NCBI GenBank assembly: GCA_038210495.1
Contig: JBBQWR010000001.1
Coordinates: forward strand, 1 to 64,000
Direction: 5' to 3'
DNA from: JBBQWR01 sp038210495
GTDB lineage: Bacteria; Planctomycetota; Planctomycetia; Pirellulales; DATAWG01
Length of the DNA: 64,000 nt
Below the pieces are notes generated by a model that was not told the origin of the DNA, did not search any database, and worked only from the letters and a program-made list of their open reading frames with translations. Each line of letters opens with the position of its first letter. Within the stretch, counting starts at the first letter, position 1. Positions 32,297-40,895 of the stretch are shown piece by piece. Made by a program: the position numbers and the translations under genes.

Positions 32297-33211
32297 TTAA
32301 GTGAAATGCCGACGGATGTCTTTGCTCCGCCCGTACACGACGGCGGCGCTTGGATCAAATAGCGATGCCGCGGCGGGCGCGGGATTTTCCTTGTGTTGTT
32401 CCTTCAGGGCATAACGAATCAGCAGCGCCGCCAGGACGATCCCGATCGCAATGGCCACCGCGCTGAGAATCAACCATAAGTTATTGTCTGGCTTCTTCGC
32501 TCTATGGTGATGCACGGCGGCCGGATGCGCGTGCGAACGGTCGACGATCGCGTCGATCCAATCGTCGCCTGCCGCCGGCAGCGGCGCCGTTGCAGCCGTC
32601 GCGGTCGGCTGACCTTGCGAGGCCGGCAGATGAGCGGCCAATGAGGGAAACGTCGCCGCGGCTCGTCGCCAGTCGGTCCAGCCTTCGCGCCAAATCATGC
32701 TGTCTGCTCCGACGCGCCGCTGGTCGATCCACTGCCCCATCATGTCCCCCGGCGCCGGTCCGAATTGACCACCGGCCGCTGGTCGCACATACCACACAGC
32801 GGTCGGCGCTTCGGCGATGGGGTCCGGCGTCGCGGTCGCCGGCCTCGGAATCGGCTGCGGTATTCTGGGAGCGGCAGCCGGCATCGCAAAACCACCGGCG
32901 CCCGGTTGCCATCCGGCTGCGGGCGCAACGCCTGACGCGACGGATTGAGGCGCAAAGGGCGCCATCGTCGGCTGCGCAACGGGCGACGCCGGGGCATGCC
33001 GAACTTCAGCGGGCGATTGTGGCGCCGCCGATTCGGCGATCGGTCCATGAATCGAAGCGGGATGCGTCATCACCGGCGGCGCCGCGGCCGGAGAACTTTC
33101 CAACGGGATTTCGAATTTCGCCCCGCACGTCGGGCAAATTCCCCGCTTGCCGGCCAAGAACGACTTCACGTTCATCTTATGGCCGTTCGGGCAAAAAAAT
33201 CGAATACCCAT
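32297..33211 (-). CDS. GYF_2/DUF4339-domain membrane protein with zinc ribbon
   Basis: 304 residues. The N-terminal zinc ribbon has C8 and the pair CPTC (IRFFCPNGHKMNV...GKRGICPTCGAKFEIP). A long Pro/Ala-rich linker follows, then a GYF_2 domain (AVWYVRPAAGGQFGPAPGDM, WREGWTDWRRAA) and one membrane segment near the C-terminus (LWLILSAVAIAIGIVLAALL). GYF_2 domains bind Pro-rich peptides, so this is probably a membrane adaptor. It ends nine bases before the next secreted-protein gene and is probably co-transcribed with it. Confidence 0.78.
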   Translation of the reverse strand: MGIRFFCPNGHKMNVKSFLAGKRGICPTCGAKFEIPLESSPAAAPPVMTHPASIHGPIAESAAPQSPAEVRHAPASPVAQPTMAPFAPQSVASGVAPAAGWQPGAGGFAMPAAAPRIPQPIPRPATATPDPIAEAPTAVWYVRPAAGGQFGPAPGDMMGQWIDQRRVGADSMIWREGWTDWRRAAATFPSLAAHLPASQGQPTATAATAPLPAAGDDWIDAIVDRSHAHPAAVHHHRAKKPDNNLWLILSAVAIAIGIVLAALLIRYALKEQHKENPAPAAASLFDPSAAVVYGRSKDIRRHFT

Positions 33212-33626
33212 TTCACCACTCAGCCGGATGTGCCGATCTTGCCGAATCTTCTCGCCACGCGGCGCTAACGACCACGTGTTTTGACGTCACTGCATTATAC
33301 TGCGAAGCATGCCGCCCGAAAGCGACCTTCGCCGACATGAGACCCGTGAAGCGAGTTCCGCGAGGCGCCCCGCTTTCGGCAGTTTTGCTTGCCGACAAAC
33401 ACGATCCAAAGTAAGGTTGGAAATGGCTGCGGCTTGGTCCTGGAGAGAACGCAACGGCGCCCGTCGCTCGTTCCGAGCGAGCATGTCCCGAAAGAATCGT
33501 TTCGCGCCATGCGGCAGCCAGCAAATTTGAGCCTCGTGGCGATTGGTTCGGCGACGTTCGCAACACGATTCAATTCATTGACAAACCTCGATTGCCCCTA
33601 GAAACTTAAAGCGGTCGTAAACGCGC
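33212..33626. other. Divergent intergenic region
   Basis: Lies between the GYF_2 gene (minus) and the ClpP-like gene (plus). No gene is supported: all open frames have Arg/Ser-rich, non-protein-like composition. It should contain both promoters, but no clear -35/-10 pair is seen. Confidence 0.4.
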
Positions 33627-34286
33627 GTGATTCGACAAACCGACAACCTGTTCCCAATCGAGAGTCAACGGATGGAAGACGAGCAACGTCAAGGACCCAT
33701 TGAAATCGCCTTCGTCGGCGACCTGACCGACAACGAAGCCGATTTGACGGACAAGCTGCTGTCGATTGAGCCGGGTGGAGAGTGCACCCTCTATTTCGAT
33801 TCGCCGGGCGGGAGTCCCTACTGCGCGATGTCGCTGGTGTCGATTATGCTCCTGCGGCGGATTCAGGCCACGGGAATCGTGACCGGCGAATGCTCGTCCG
33901 CCGCGCTATGGCCCTTCGCCGCCTGCAAACGGCGGCTCGTCACGCCGTTCAGCATCTTGCTCTTCCACCCAATGAAGTGGCAGAGCGAAGAGCATGTCGG
34001 CCTATCCGAGGCAGCGGAATGGGCCCGGCATTTCGGCGCCCTCGAAGGAGAAATGGACCATCTGCTCGGAGAACTGTTCGGCGTCGGCGACAGCGAAGTC
34101 AACGCTTGGATCGCGGCCGGCCGGTACGTCTCCGGTCGAGAACTCGCCGCGGCCAATCTCGCGGAACTGATCGACATGAAATCGTGGCGAGGCGCGGGAG
34201 CCAACGGCGTCCGCTCGGCTCCCAAGAATTCCCCGGCCAAGCGGGTCGCGGCCGTTCCGGTTCGCAAGCGCCGCTCACGAAGCTAA
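33627..34286 (+). CDS. ClpP/crotonase-fold serine protease-like protein
   Basis: 219 residues from a GTG at 33627; an ATG at 33672 is an alternative. The ClpP fold is indicated by TLYFDSPGGSPYCAMSLVSIM (oxyanion glycine pair), GECSSAALWPFAAC with Ser91 as nucleophile, and ILLFHPMKW with His114. It is shorter and more divergent than housekeeping ClpP and has a basic C-terminal tail (KRVAAVPVRKRRSRS). No ClpX is nearby. It is probably a specialised protease or decoy paralogue. Confidence 0.7.
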   Translation: MIRQTDNLFPIESQRMEDEQRQGPIEIAFVGDLTDNEADLTDKLLSIEPGGECTLYFDSPGGSPYCAMSLVSIMLLRRIQATGIVTGECSSAALWPFAACKRRLVTPFSILLFHPMKWQSEEHVGLSEAAEWARHFGALEGEMDHLLGELFGVGDSEVNAWIAAGRYVSGRELAAANLAELIDMKSWRGAGANGVRSAPKNSPAKRVAAVPVRKRRSRS

Positions 34287-34312
34287 GGTGTTGATCGCAG
34301 CCCCATTTGAAT

Positions 34313-34567
34313 TCATTCAACGATCCTTTGAATGTCGTTTCGGACGTCGTGCACCCAAATGCGAATCACCTGGGCGCCAGACCGCCGCAGGAGCCGAGTG
34401 TTTTTGATGTCGTGTGTTCGAGTTCGGTCAATTTTGAGTCGCCAGAACTCTGGATTCGATTTTGGATAATGTCCGTAACCAGGGCATACAAACCGCGACT
34501 TGCACCCTCCAGCCCATCCACCGCTCGTATCCGACATCAATTGGCGGACGTAGCTACCTCTGCTCAA
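34313..34567 (-). pseudogene. Relic of a Vsr-type very-short-patch-repair endonuclease (C-terminal half)
   Basis: Residues from about 20 to the end (PGYGHYPKSNPEFWRLKID, NTRLLRRSGAQVIRIWVHDV) match the C-terminal half of Vsr/MutH-like endonucleases, in which PKSN..FW..KI and NxxLxxxGWxVxRIWEHE are conserved. The N-terminal half with the catalytic Asp and the GCFWH zinc motif is missing, and the invariant GW and WEHE appear as GA and WVHD. The open frame overlaps the end of the cytochrome gene by four bases. It is a decayed fragment, not a working nuclease. Confidence 0.6.
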
Positions 34568-35595
34568 TTCCTAAAGCTCGTGTGACAGTTGTTGCACGCC
34601 TTGTAGAGTTCGCCGGCCGCCGCGCGGGCTTGATCGGCGTTCTTGGCTTTCGCCGCCGAAGCGATGTCGATCGCGTGCTTTTGCATGTCGCGAGCGAATC
34701 CTTTGTAGGTATTGTCGTCGGTGAACTCGTAGCCTTCCTTTTGAATCACTTCGGCGATCATCGTGATGACCTCCGCCTCTCGAACGATTTCTTCAAGGTT
34801 CTTATTGAAGTCGCCGGCGTTGGAAGTCCACTTCGCGATCCGATCTTGCTGAGCCAACTCCAGACGCTGCATCAGCGGAGGCCGGGCGGACACCTTCGGC
34901 CAACTGTTCTTGGTCTCGGCGTTGGCCGCTGCGGGGAGCGTGTCGCCGCGCACGAGCCCGACCAAGTCGTCAGCCCGCAATTTCGACTCGTTGAACGTGG
35001 CGTCGGTCGCGACTTTGCAATTCGCCGCCGCTCGCGCAAACAGATCGCGGGCCGTCAGGGCCTGATTCTTCCAGCGCACCTCGCCGTCGTATTCGGAAAT
35101 TACGCCGAAGGCCACTGCGAGCACGCTGTAGTTGCGGCGTGCCCGCTTGAAACCGCCCCCTTTGAATTCGCTCGGATTCTTGACGTCGTCTTTCACCAGC
35201 GTTTGATACGATTTAATCTCGTCCTGCAGCGACTCGGGCGCGATCAACTTCGACCAGGCCATTTCCCCGGCCGGCGCCTCGCCGCCGCCGGACGGCTTGT
35301 CGCCATTCGCGGGCGGCGTGTCGGTGGATCCTCCGGCCGGAGTCCCAGTCTTGGCGATGCTCTTGCCGTCGCCGAACTTGGGACGATCGCCTTCGAGCGT
35401 GGCCTTGGCGTCCGAGAAGAACGTGTCGATGGTTCGCTTATCCCATTTGGGCGGAAGTGCATGCCGCTTCAACGGACCATCGGCCGTGTATCCTCTTTGG
35501 GTCAGAAGCAGCACCGCGACCATCGCGCTAGCCGTAACAGCGAACGCAGGGCGTCGAAATAAAACCGAATGCACGGCGGACATCATAAACAGCAT
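34564..35595 (-). CDS. Cytochrome c family protein (cytochrome c'/c556-like)
   Basis: 343 residues. A signal peptide (PAFAVTASAMVAVLLLTQRG) is followed by a disordered Gly/Pro region (about 85-110) and helical segments. A single haem-binding motif CNNCH lies near the C-terminus (GELYKACNNCHTSFRN). A C-terminal CxxCH on a four-helix-type domain is the layout of cytochrome c'/c556. It probably acts as a periplasmic electron carrier or gas-binding protein. The partner is unknown. Confidence 0.78.
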   Translation of the reverse strand: MLFMMSAVHSVLFRRPAFAVTASAMVAVLLLTQRGYTADGPLKRHALPPKWDKRTIDTFFSDAKATLEGDRPKFGDGKSIAKTGTPAGGSTDTPPANGDKPSGGGEAPAGEMAWSKLIAPESLQDEIKSYQTLVKDDVKNPSEFKGGGFKRARRNYSVLAVAFGVISEYDGEVRWKNQALTARDLFARAAANCKVATDATFNESKLRADDLVGLVRGDTLPAAANAETKNSWPKVSARPPLMQRLELAQQDRIAKWTSNAGDFNKNLEEIVREAEVITMIAEVIQKEGYEFTDDNTYKGFARDMQKHAIDIASAAKAKNADQARAAAGELYKACNNCHTSFRN

Positions 35596-35742
35596 CGCTT
35601 TGAATTGAATGTTGGAAAACCCTGAGACGCGAAACGAAGAGCGATCCTCTTGGCCGCGTCGCTCTCGCCCTCTCGCCGCGCCTATCTGATTCGATTATCC
35701 ACGCGCCGCCAAGCCACGGCAAGCGTCGTATAATAGAGCCCT

Positions 35743-36945
35743 ATGAGCGATCCGCCCAAAAACAACCGTCGCGCGTTCTTAAGCGGCCAAGCCGCCCTCG
35801 CGCCCGGGCGAGCGGGGGGCGTGAGCCCCATGTCCCCGACGCAACCCGCTCACCACTCGCCAACTCCCCCGGCGCCACCGTCCCCATCCCCGGCGTTAAC
35901 CCCCGCGCAGCCTTACCTCATGCGTCTGGCCCGCCGGGCGATGGCTTGCGATTTCGAGGTCCTCATCAACGCCGGCCAATATCCCCAAGGCGCCGAAGCC
36001 GCCCTCGCCGCGCTCGACCTTGTCGATCAGCTCGAGTCGCAACTCACCGTCTATCGCGAAACGAGCGAAGTCAGCCAAATCAATCAACACGCATTCGAGC
36101 GCGACATGCTCGTGGAACGGCAGTTGTTCGCCCTGCTGCGGCAAGCCAAAGAACTCCATCGCCAAACGGCCGGCGCCTATGACATCACGAGCGGCCCGTT
36201 GACCCAAACCTGGGGGTTCTTTCGTCGCGCCGGCCGAGTTCCCACCGACGATGAAATCAAACAGGCCCTCGACCGCGTCGGCAGTCAGCATCTCGTTCTT
36301 TCCGAGCAATCCGAAACGGTTCGTTACTCGATCGCCGGTCTGCAAATCAATCTTGGCAGTATCGGTAAAGGCTACGCATTGGACCGGGCCGCCGAAGTGC
36401 TCCAAGCACTAGGCGTGAAAGACTTCCTGATGCATGGCGGGCAAAGCAGCATTTTAGCCCGGGGATCCGAGAACGTGTTCGATCCGGCGCCATCGTCGGC
36501 GCCGCGATCGACGACCGGTTGGCGAATCGGAGTGCGGCATCCGCTTCGGCCGGGCCAGTCGATGGCCGAAATTACGGTCCGCGATCGGGCCGTCGCGACA
36601 TCCGGCGCTGGGCAGCAATTCTTCTATCATGAGGGGCATCGCTACGGCCACATTCTCGATCCGCGCACGGGCCAGCCGGCCGAAGACGTGCTCTCGACGA
36701 CGGTACTGGCTCCGACGGCCGCCGAAGCCGACGCGCTTTCGACCGCCTTTTTCGTAATGGGCGTCGATGCGTCGCTTAATTTTTGCCAAGCGCGGCCGCA
36801 AATTGCCGCATTGATCGTGACGCCGGGCGAAAAGACCGGTTCGGTGGATGTTTATGCACACGGGCTGACCGAATCGGATTGGCGTTTGCTTCCCGAGGTT
36901 GGCGCTCGGTTGGCAACCGTGGAATCGACACCGCGGGCGCTCTGA
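35743..36945 (+). CDS. apbE: FAD:protein FMN transferase
   Basis: 400 residues. Attaches FMN to threonine residues of target flavoproteins in the periplasm (Rnf/Nqr-type subunits and others). Family landmarks are MACDFEVLINAG, QLTVYRETSEVSQINQ, TSGPLTQTWGFFRRAGRVPT, LGSIGKGYALDRAAEVLQ, FLMHGGQSSILARG and the metal-site region GHILDPRTGQPAEDVLSTTVLA...DALSTAFFVMG. The N-terminal NRRAFLSG resembles a twin-arginine motif, but no hydrophobic core follows, so export is uncertain. The next gene (DedA) is 146 bases away. Confidence 0.92.
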   Translation: MSDPPKNNRRAFLSGQAALAPGRAGGVSPMSPTQPAHHSPTPPAPPSPSPALTPAQPYLMRLARRAMACDFEVLINAGQYPQGAEAALAALDLVDQLESQLTVYRETSEVSQINQHAFERDMLVERQLFALLRQAKELHRQTAGAYDITSGPLTQTWGFFRRAGRVPTDDEIKQALDRVGSQHLVLSEQSETVRYSIAGLQINLGSIGKGYALDRAAEVLQALGVKDFLMHGGQSSILARGSENVFDPAPSSAPRSTTGWRIGVRHPLRPGQSMAEITVRDRAVATSGAGQQFFYHEGHRYGHILDPRTGQPAEDVLSTTVLAPTAAEADALSTAFFVMGVDASLNFCQARPQIAALIVTPGEKTGSVDVYAHGLTESDWRLLPEVGARLATVESTPRAL

Positions 36946-37091
36946 AAAATCGGGCGCGCGATGTGACTTTGGCCGTGTTAGCAGCGGGATTTACCGCTAG
37001 AATACGGGTGCGCGGGGGGAGATCGGTCTCCTCACAACCCGCCCTTAACCCAATCAGCCACCGGGCCCCGCCCCTGTTAGTTGCCTGACCG

Positions 37092-37868
37092 ATGTTTGAG
37101 GGCCTCCTAAATTACGGCTACCTGGGGATCACGATTTTCCTGATCCTCACGGGCTGCGGTCTGCCAATTCCCGAGGAGGCGGCCATCATTGCGGCGGCCG
37201 TCTTCGCCGCCAACGGCACGCTCGATCCGTGGCTTGCGCTCGCCGCTTGTCTGGTGGGCGCGGTGGTGGGTGACACGGTGATGTACACGATCGGCCGGCA
37301 TTTTGGCACCGCATTGCTCGAACGCCATCCGCTCTGGGCCCGAGCTTTCGGACCCGAGCAAGAAAAAAAAGTTGAGCAAATGCTCAACCGTCACGGCGTG
37401 AAGATGATCCTGGTGACACGGTTTCTGGTCGGGCTGCGGTCGCCCGTCTACTTCGCCGCCGGCGTGCTGCGGGTCAACTACTTGCGGTTCCTGATCACCG
37501 ACATCGTTTGCGCGACGATGGTCATCAGCCTGTTTTTCGGCATGACCTATTTTTATGGCAAGGCGATTTGGGAATGGATCCAACGGGCCGAGTTAGGTCT
37601 GACCGTAGCCGTCGTCGCGGGTCTGCTCATCGCCGGCCTAGTCTACTGGCTGCACCGCCGCGGCAAAGCCATGCTGCGATTGGACGTTCCACAGGCGGAG
37701 GCCAAAGTGATTGAAATGGCCAAGCCACTGACCGATACCCACACGGCGGCATCGGTGGCGCCAACTAATGCAAACACGACGGATATCGACCACTCGATCG
37801 GCAACGGGCAACAGTCAAACGGATCAACCGCGGCTTCGAGCGGCGATGTGAATCGCGAGCGGGTTTGA
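37092..37868 (+). CDS. DedA family membrane protein
   Basis: 258 residues with four to five membrane segments. DedA signatures are GCGLPIPEEAAIIAAAVFA, VGDTVMYTIGRHFG and the conserved VTRFLVGLRSPVYFAAGVLRVNYLRF, with the functional Arg. The family acts in lipid (undecaprenyl phosphate or phosphatidylethanolamine) flipping and membrane homeostasis. The last 60 residues are a polar, disordered tail. Confidence 0.9.
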   Translation: MFEGLLNYGYLGITIFLILTGCGLPIPEEAAIIAAAVFAANGTLDPWLALAACLVGAVVGDTVMYTIGRHFGTALLERHPLWARAFGPEQEKKVEQMLNRHGVKMILVTRFLVGLRSPVYFAAGVLRVNYLRFLITDIVCATMVISLFFGMTYFYGKAIWEWIQRAELGLTVAVVAGLLIAGLVYWLHRRGKAMLRLDVPQAEAKVIEMAKPLTDTHTAASVAPTNANTTDIDHSIGNGQQSNGSTAASSGDVNRERV

Positions 37869-37918
37869 GTGCGAAGGGCACTCAGTGAAATATCTGTGTC
37901 GGGAGGTACAATGGTATT

Positions 37919-38212
37919 ATGACATCACAAGGCAAGAAGATATTGGACGAGGCGCTGCAACTTTCCCCAGATAACCGAGAATCGTTGGCGGCTCAACTTT
38001 TCGACAGCTTGGAATCGACCGACCCGAACGCCGAGGCCGCCTGGGAGACTGAAATCGCCCAACGAATTGAGGAGATCGACCAAGGTCGCGCCGCACTGAT
38101 TTCTTGGCGTGAAGCTCGGGAAACGATTTTCGGGGATGCAGATGATTCCCCGTCGTCGATCGCATGCGACCTTGAATTGCACTCTTTTCTGCCGCCAGGC
38201 GCCAAATCCTGA
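37919..38212 (+). CDS. Antitoxin-like addiction module protein, no toxin partner
   Basis: 97 residues. The first 70 (ILDEALQLSPDNRESLAAQLFDSLE..., EIAQRIEEIDQGRAALISWREARETIF) match the TIGR02574-type addiction module component that pairs with a RelE/ParE toxin. The normal protein ends near here. The extra 25 residues look unselected, so the 3' end may have decayed. No RelE/ParE-like frame follows before the next gene. Confidence 0.7.
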   Translation: MTSQGKKILDEALQLSPDNRESLAAQLFDSLESTDPNAEAAWETEIAQRIEEIDQGRAALISWREARETIFGDADDSPSSIACDLELHSFLPPGAKS

Positions 38213-38380
38213 CCTAGACTTAAGGGTCGGCGTTGCGATCCGGAGAACCGGAACGGCCCGTTCGGCCTGCGACCCGAGGTTGTTGTGCTCACCGCCGCGC
38301 GAGAATTGCCCGTGTCTCATGTTGCCCGTCGGCCCGGTCGGTCGGATAAGCCAAGATCGCCGCGACTTTTTTGTCTCGCC

Positions 38381-38548
38381 ATGCCCATGCTCGCGTTTTA
38401 TGGCGAGGATTGGCCGGGCCGCGCCTATTCGCAGGTCATGCACTGGTCCAATAGCCTGGATCGGCAGAGTTGGTTCCTCGTGTTTTGCGCGGTGCTAGCG
38501 GTTGGCGCGATGCTGCTTCGCGGGTTCGGCTCTCGATCGAACTACTGA
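38381..38548 (+). CDS. Small single-pass membrane protein (55 aa)
   Basis: Begins MPMLAFYGEDWPGRAYSQVM. One C-terminal hydrophobic helix (SWFLVFCAVLAVGAMLLRGF) is followed by a short basic tail (GSRSNY). The coherent protein-like composition supports a real gene, although there is no strong Shine-Dalgarno and the frame is open further upstream. It lies 155 bases before the diguanylate cyclase gene. The function is unknown. Confidence 0.45.
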   Translation: MPMLAFYGEDWPGRAYSQVMHWSNSLDRQSWFLVFCAVLAVGAMLLRGFGSRSNY

Positions 38549-38703
38549 CGGCCCATTTTTCAATACGGCGCCGCGCGAACCCTCTTCTTGCCCCGGCGTC
38601 ATGGGCGCAAATGGCAACCTATGCTTGATGGAGTTTGCAGAACTCCAGCGAAGCTCAAATTCGTTTTTAATATCATCTTTACCCACGCCTTGCAGGTATT
38701 GCC

Positions 38704-39699
38704 GTGTTGTCGCCATCCGTTCTCGCCGAATTGGATTTTAGCGGAGTGTATTTGCCAACGCCGGTCGCCTTGGCCGCCGTCACGCTGATCGGATACCTAT
38801 TCGGCAGCCATCGTCGAAAAGGCCTCGACGGCACGGACGGGCAGGCCCGCCGCGAGTTGAAGCGGGCTCAGGCCGTAGCCAAGGAACTCGAACAGATCGC
38901 CGAACTGGTGCGCCGCCATTTGGCCACGCACCACGCCAGCGTCGTGCGATTCAAGAATCGCATGCTGTCGCTGGGAAGCGAACAGAACCAAAACGAGGCC
39001 GCTTGGCAGGAACTGTGCCAGGAAGCCGAGGGAATGCTCAAGCCGACGCTCAAGCTGGCCGCTCAATTGGCCAACGCCTACGACGAAATTCGCCAGCAGT
39101 CGAATCACTTGATGACGTTCACCGAAGTGCGGACCGATCCTTTGACTGGGGTCAGCAATCGCCGCGCTCTCGACGAAACGATGGCCTCGCTGTTCGCGAT
39201 GATGAATCGCTACGAGCTGCCGTTCTCGATCGTGATCGTCGATATCGACCATTTCAAAAAAATCAACGACGAGCAAGGGCATCTCTACGGCGACAGCATT
39301 TTGAAGTCGGTCGCCAAACTGCTCGACGACAATGTTCGAGATACGGACGTCGTGACTCGGTACGGCGGCGAGGAATTCGTGATCGTGATGCCGCAGACGG
39401 GCGTTGACGGCGGCTGCGTGTTCGCAGATCGGCTCAGGCAGCAGATCGAAGACAATTTGCCGCTCACGATCAGCGGCGGCGTGGCGGGAGCGGTCGACGG
39501 CGACAACTCGCAGACTCTACTGGCCCGCGCCGACGCGGCTCTCTACAGCGCCAAGGCGGCCGGTCGCAATCGCGTGTTCTTCCACTCCGGTTTGGAAATC
39601 CGCTCCGTCACTGACGCCGAAGCGGCCGCCCGGCTAACGAATCTGGCCGTCACGGCTGAAACGGAAAGTGATGTATCGCAACACGAGAAAGCGATGTAG
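38704..39699 (+). CDS. Diguanylate cyclase (GGDEF domain)
   Basis: 331 residues from a GTG at 38704 with AGG eight bases upstream. An N-terminal membrane segment (PVALAAVTLIGYLFG) and a coiled-coil region precede a GGDEF domain (about 145-305): DPLTGVSNRRALDE, FSIVIVDIDHFKKINDEQGH, active-site YGGEEFVIVMP, and LLARADAALYSAKAAGRNRV. It makes cyclic di-GMP from two GTP. I do not see an RxxD inhibitory site next to the active site. The input signal is unknown. Confidence 0.93.
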   Translation: MLSPSVLAELDFSGVYLPTPVALAAVTLIGYLFGSHRRKGLDGTDGQARRELKRAQAVAKELEQIAELVRRHLATHHASVVRFKNRMLSLGSEQNQNEAAWQELCQEAEGMLKPTLKLAAQLANAYDEIRQQSNHLMTFTEVRTDPLTGVSNRRALDETMASLFAMMNRYELPFSIVIVDIDHFKKINDEQGHLYGDSILKSVAKLLDDNVRDTDVVTRYGGEEFVIVMPQTGVDGGCVFADRLRQQIEDNLPLTISGGVAGAVDGDNSQTLLARADAALYSAKAAGRNRVFFHSGLEIRSVTDAEAAARLTNLAVTAETESDVSQHEKAM

Positions 39700-39714
39700 G
39701 CTCTTCAATATAGC

Positions 39715-40680
39715 CTACTCGCCACGGGCCGGGTCGTAGCCGCCGACGACCGCCCGCTGAGAGTCTTGTGCCGCCTTCGCGTTGTCGCCCAGCTTTTCGT
39801 ATACCTCGCTACGATGGTGGTACATCACGGCCAGGCTCCGCTCAAAATCGTGGTCGTTCATCAACTCGGGAACGAGTCTCCGCTGATTTTCGACGACTTG
39901 AATCGCCATCTCCAAATCGGCAAGAGCCTCCTTGTATTTGCCTTGTTTCAATAGCACGCAGCCGCGGGTATCGACGAACTCGGGAATCTCGCCGCGGATA
40001 TCGATGGCTTCGGCAATGTCGTCGGCCGCTTGCTTCAGCTCCAAGCCGGACAGCGCCGAGATGTAGGCCCGCATATTGAGCAGGGTCGCCGAGCCGTCGC
40101 GAAACACATGCTTGGGCCAGGCGTCGATCGCGGTGGTGCAATCGGCGAGCGCCGCCTGGGATTTACCGAGCCGCTGCAAGGTCCACGCTCGCACGATGTA
40201 GATTTCCGTCGCCTCCAGGGCAATTTTCTGCTTCGGATTGGGCGAGAGCCGAGGATCGGGCTTGGGGGCGTATTGCAAGGCCGTATTGCAATCTTCGAGG
40301 CTCTCGCTGAGCCGGTTTTGATTTTCGTAAATCGTCGCACGCAGTTTATACGCTCTCCAGTGCCGCATCTTCTCCGGCTCCCATTGGATCGCGCGGTTGG
40401 CATGCATCAGAGCGTCGTCGAGTTGCCCTTGAGCGAAGCTTTCCTGAGCCCTCTGGAACTGCATATTGGCGACGAAATCCCAACCGAGATCGACCAGTTG
40501 CCGACCAAACAAGAGGGCTGGAAAAACGAACAAGATCAGCCACTTCCAGCCGGCGAATTTTTTTCTCGCCTTGCCGCCAGGGGCGCGAGATGTCGGGCTC
40601 GTCGACGAGACGGTCGGCTCATCGAACGTGATCGGAATCGGGAATCCATGTTCGTCGACCTGTCGAATCGGCGCGGGCAT
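39715..40680 (-). CDS. Membrane-anchored TPR protein
   Basis: 321 residues. A cytoplasmic Pro/Ser-rich N-terminus and a membrane segment (WKWLILFVFPALLFGRQLV) are followed by about five tetratricopeptide repeats (AQESFAQGQLDDALMHANRAIQ, LSESLEDCNTALQ, RLGKSQAALADCTTAID, LLKQGKYKEALADLEMAIQ, EKLGDNAKAAQDSQRAV). TPR arrays mediate protein contacts; no enzymatic part is seen. It is convergent with the diguanylate cyclase gene, 15 bases apart. Confidence 0.85.
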   Translation of the reverse strand: MPAPIRQVDEHGFPIPITFDEPTVSSTSPTSRAPGGKARKKFAGWKWLILFVFPALLFGRQLVDLGWDFVANMQFQRAQESFAQGQLDDALMHANRAIQWEPEKMRHWRAYKLRATIYENQNRLSESLEDCNTALQYAPKPDPRLSPNPKQKIALEATEIYIVRAWTLQRLGKSQAALADCTTAIDAWPKHVFRDGSATLLNMRAYISALSGLELKQAADDIAEAIDIRGEIPEFVDTRGCVLLKQGKYKEALADLEMAIQVVENQRRLVPELMNDHDFERSLAVMYHHRSEVYEKLGDNAKAAQDSQRAVVGGYDPARGE

Positions 40681-40708
40681 ACACGACCTCGTTGGTGGCT
40701 AAGAAGCC

Positions 40709-40747
40709 CTCACAAAACCGCCTCGGAGAACCCGGCGGTTTTGCGAG
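40709..40747. repeat. Inverted repeat of the GCGGTTTTG(T/C)GAG unit
   Basis: CTCACAAAACCGCC (40709-40722) pairs perfectly, with one exception, with GGCGGTTTTGCGAG (40734-40747) over 11 bases. The same unit appears at 23587 and, inverted, at 24723. Confidence 0.65.
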
Positions 40748-40895
40748 CAGCTCTAACGCGAATCGGCAACTGCCGGTTCGCGGGATGTTATTTTAGCATA
40801 AGACCAGTCGCGGTCGCTGCCCAGGATTGTGATTAATACCGGACGTCGATTGCCGGTTTGGGTTTTGCGGCGGCGCCACGCCGGTGACAGGGGGC

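Noticed and set aside
38213..38380. RelE/ParE toxin partner for the antitoxin-like gene
   Set aside because: No frame in this stretch shows the expected basic toxin pattern or length.
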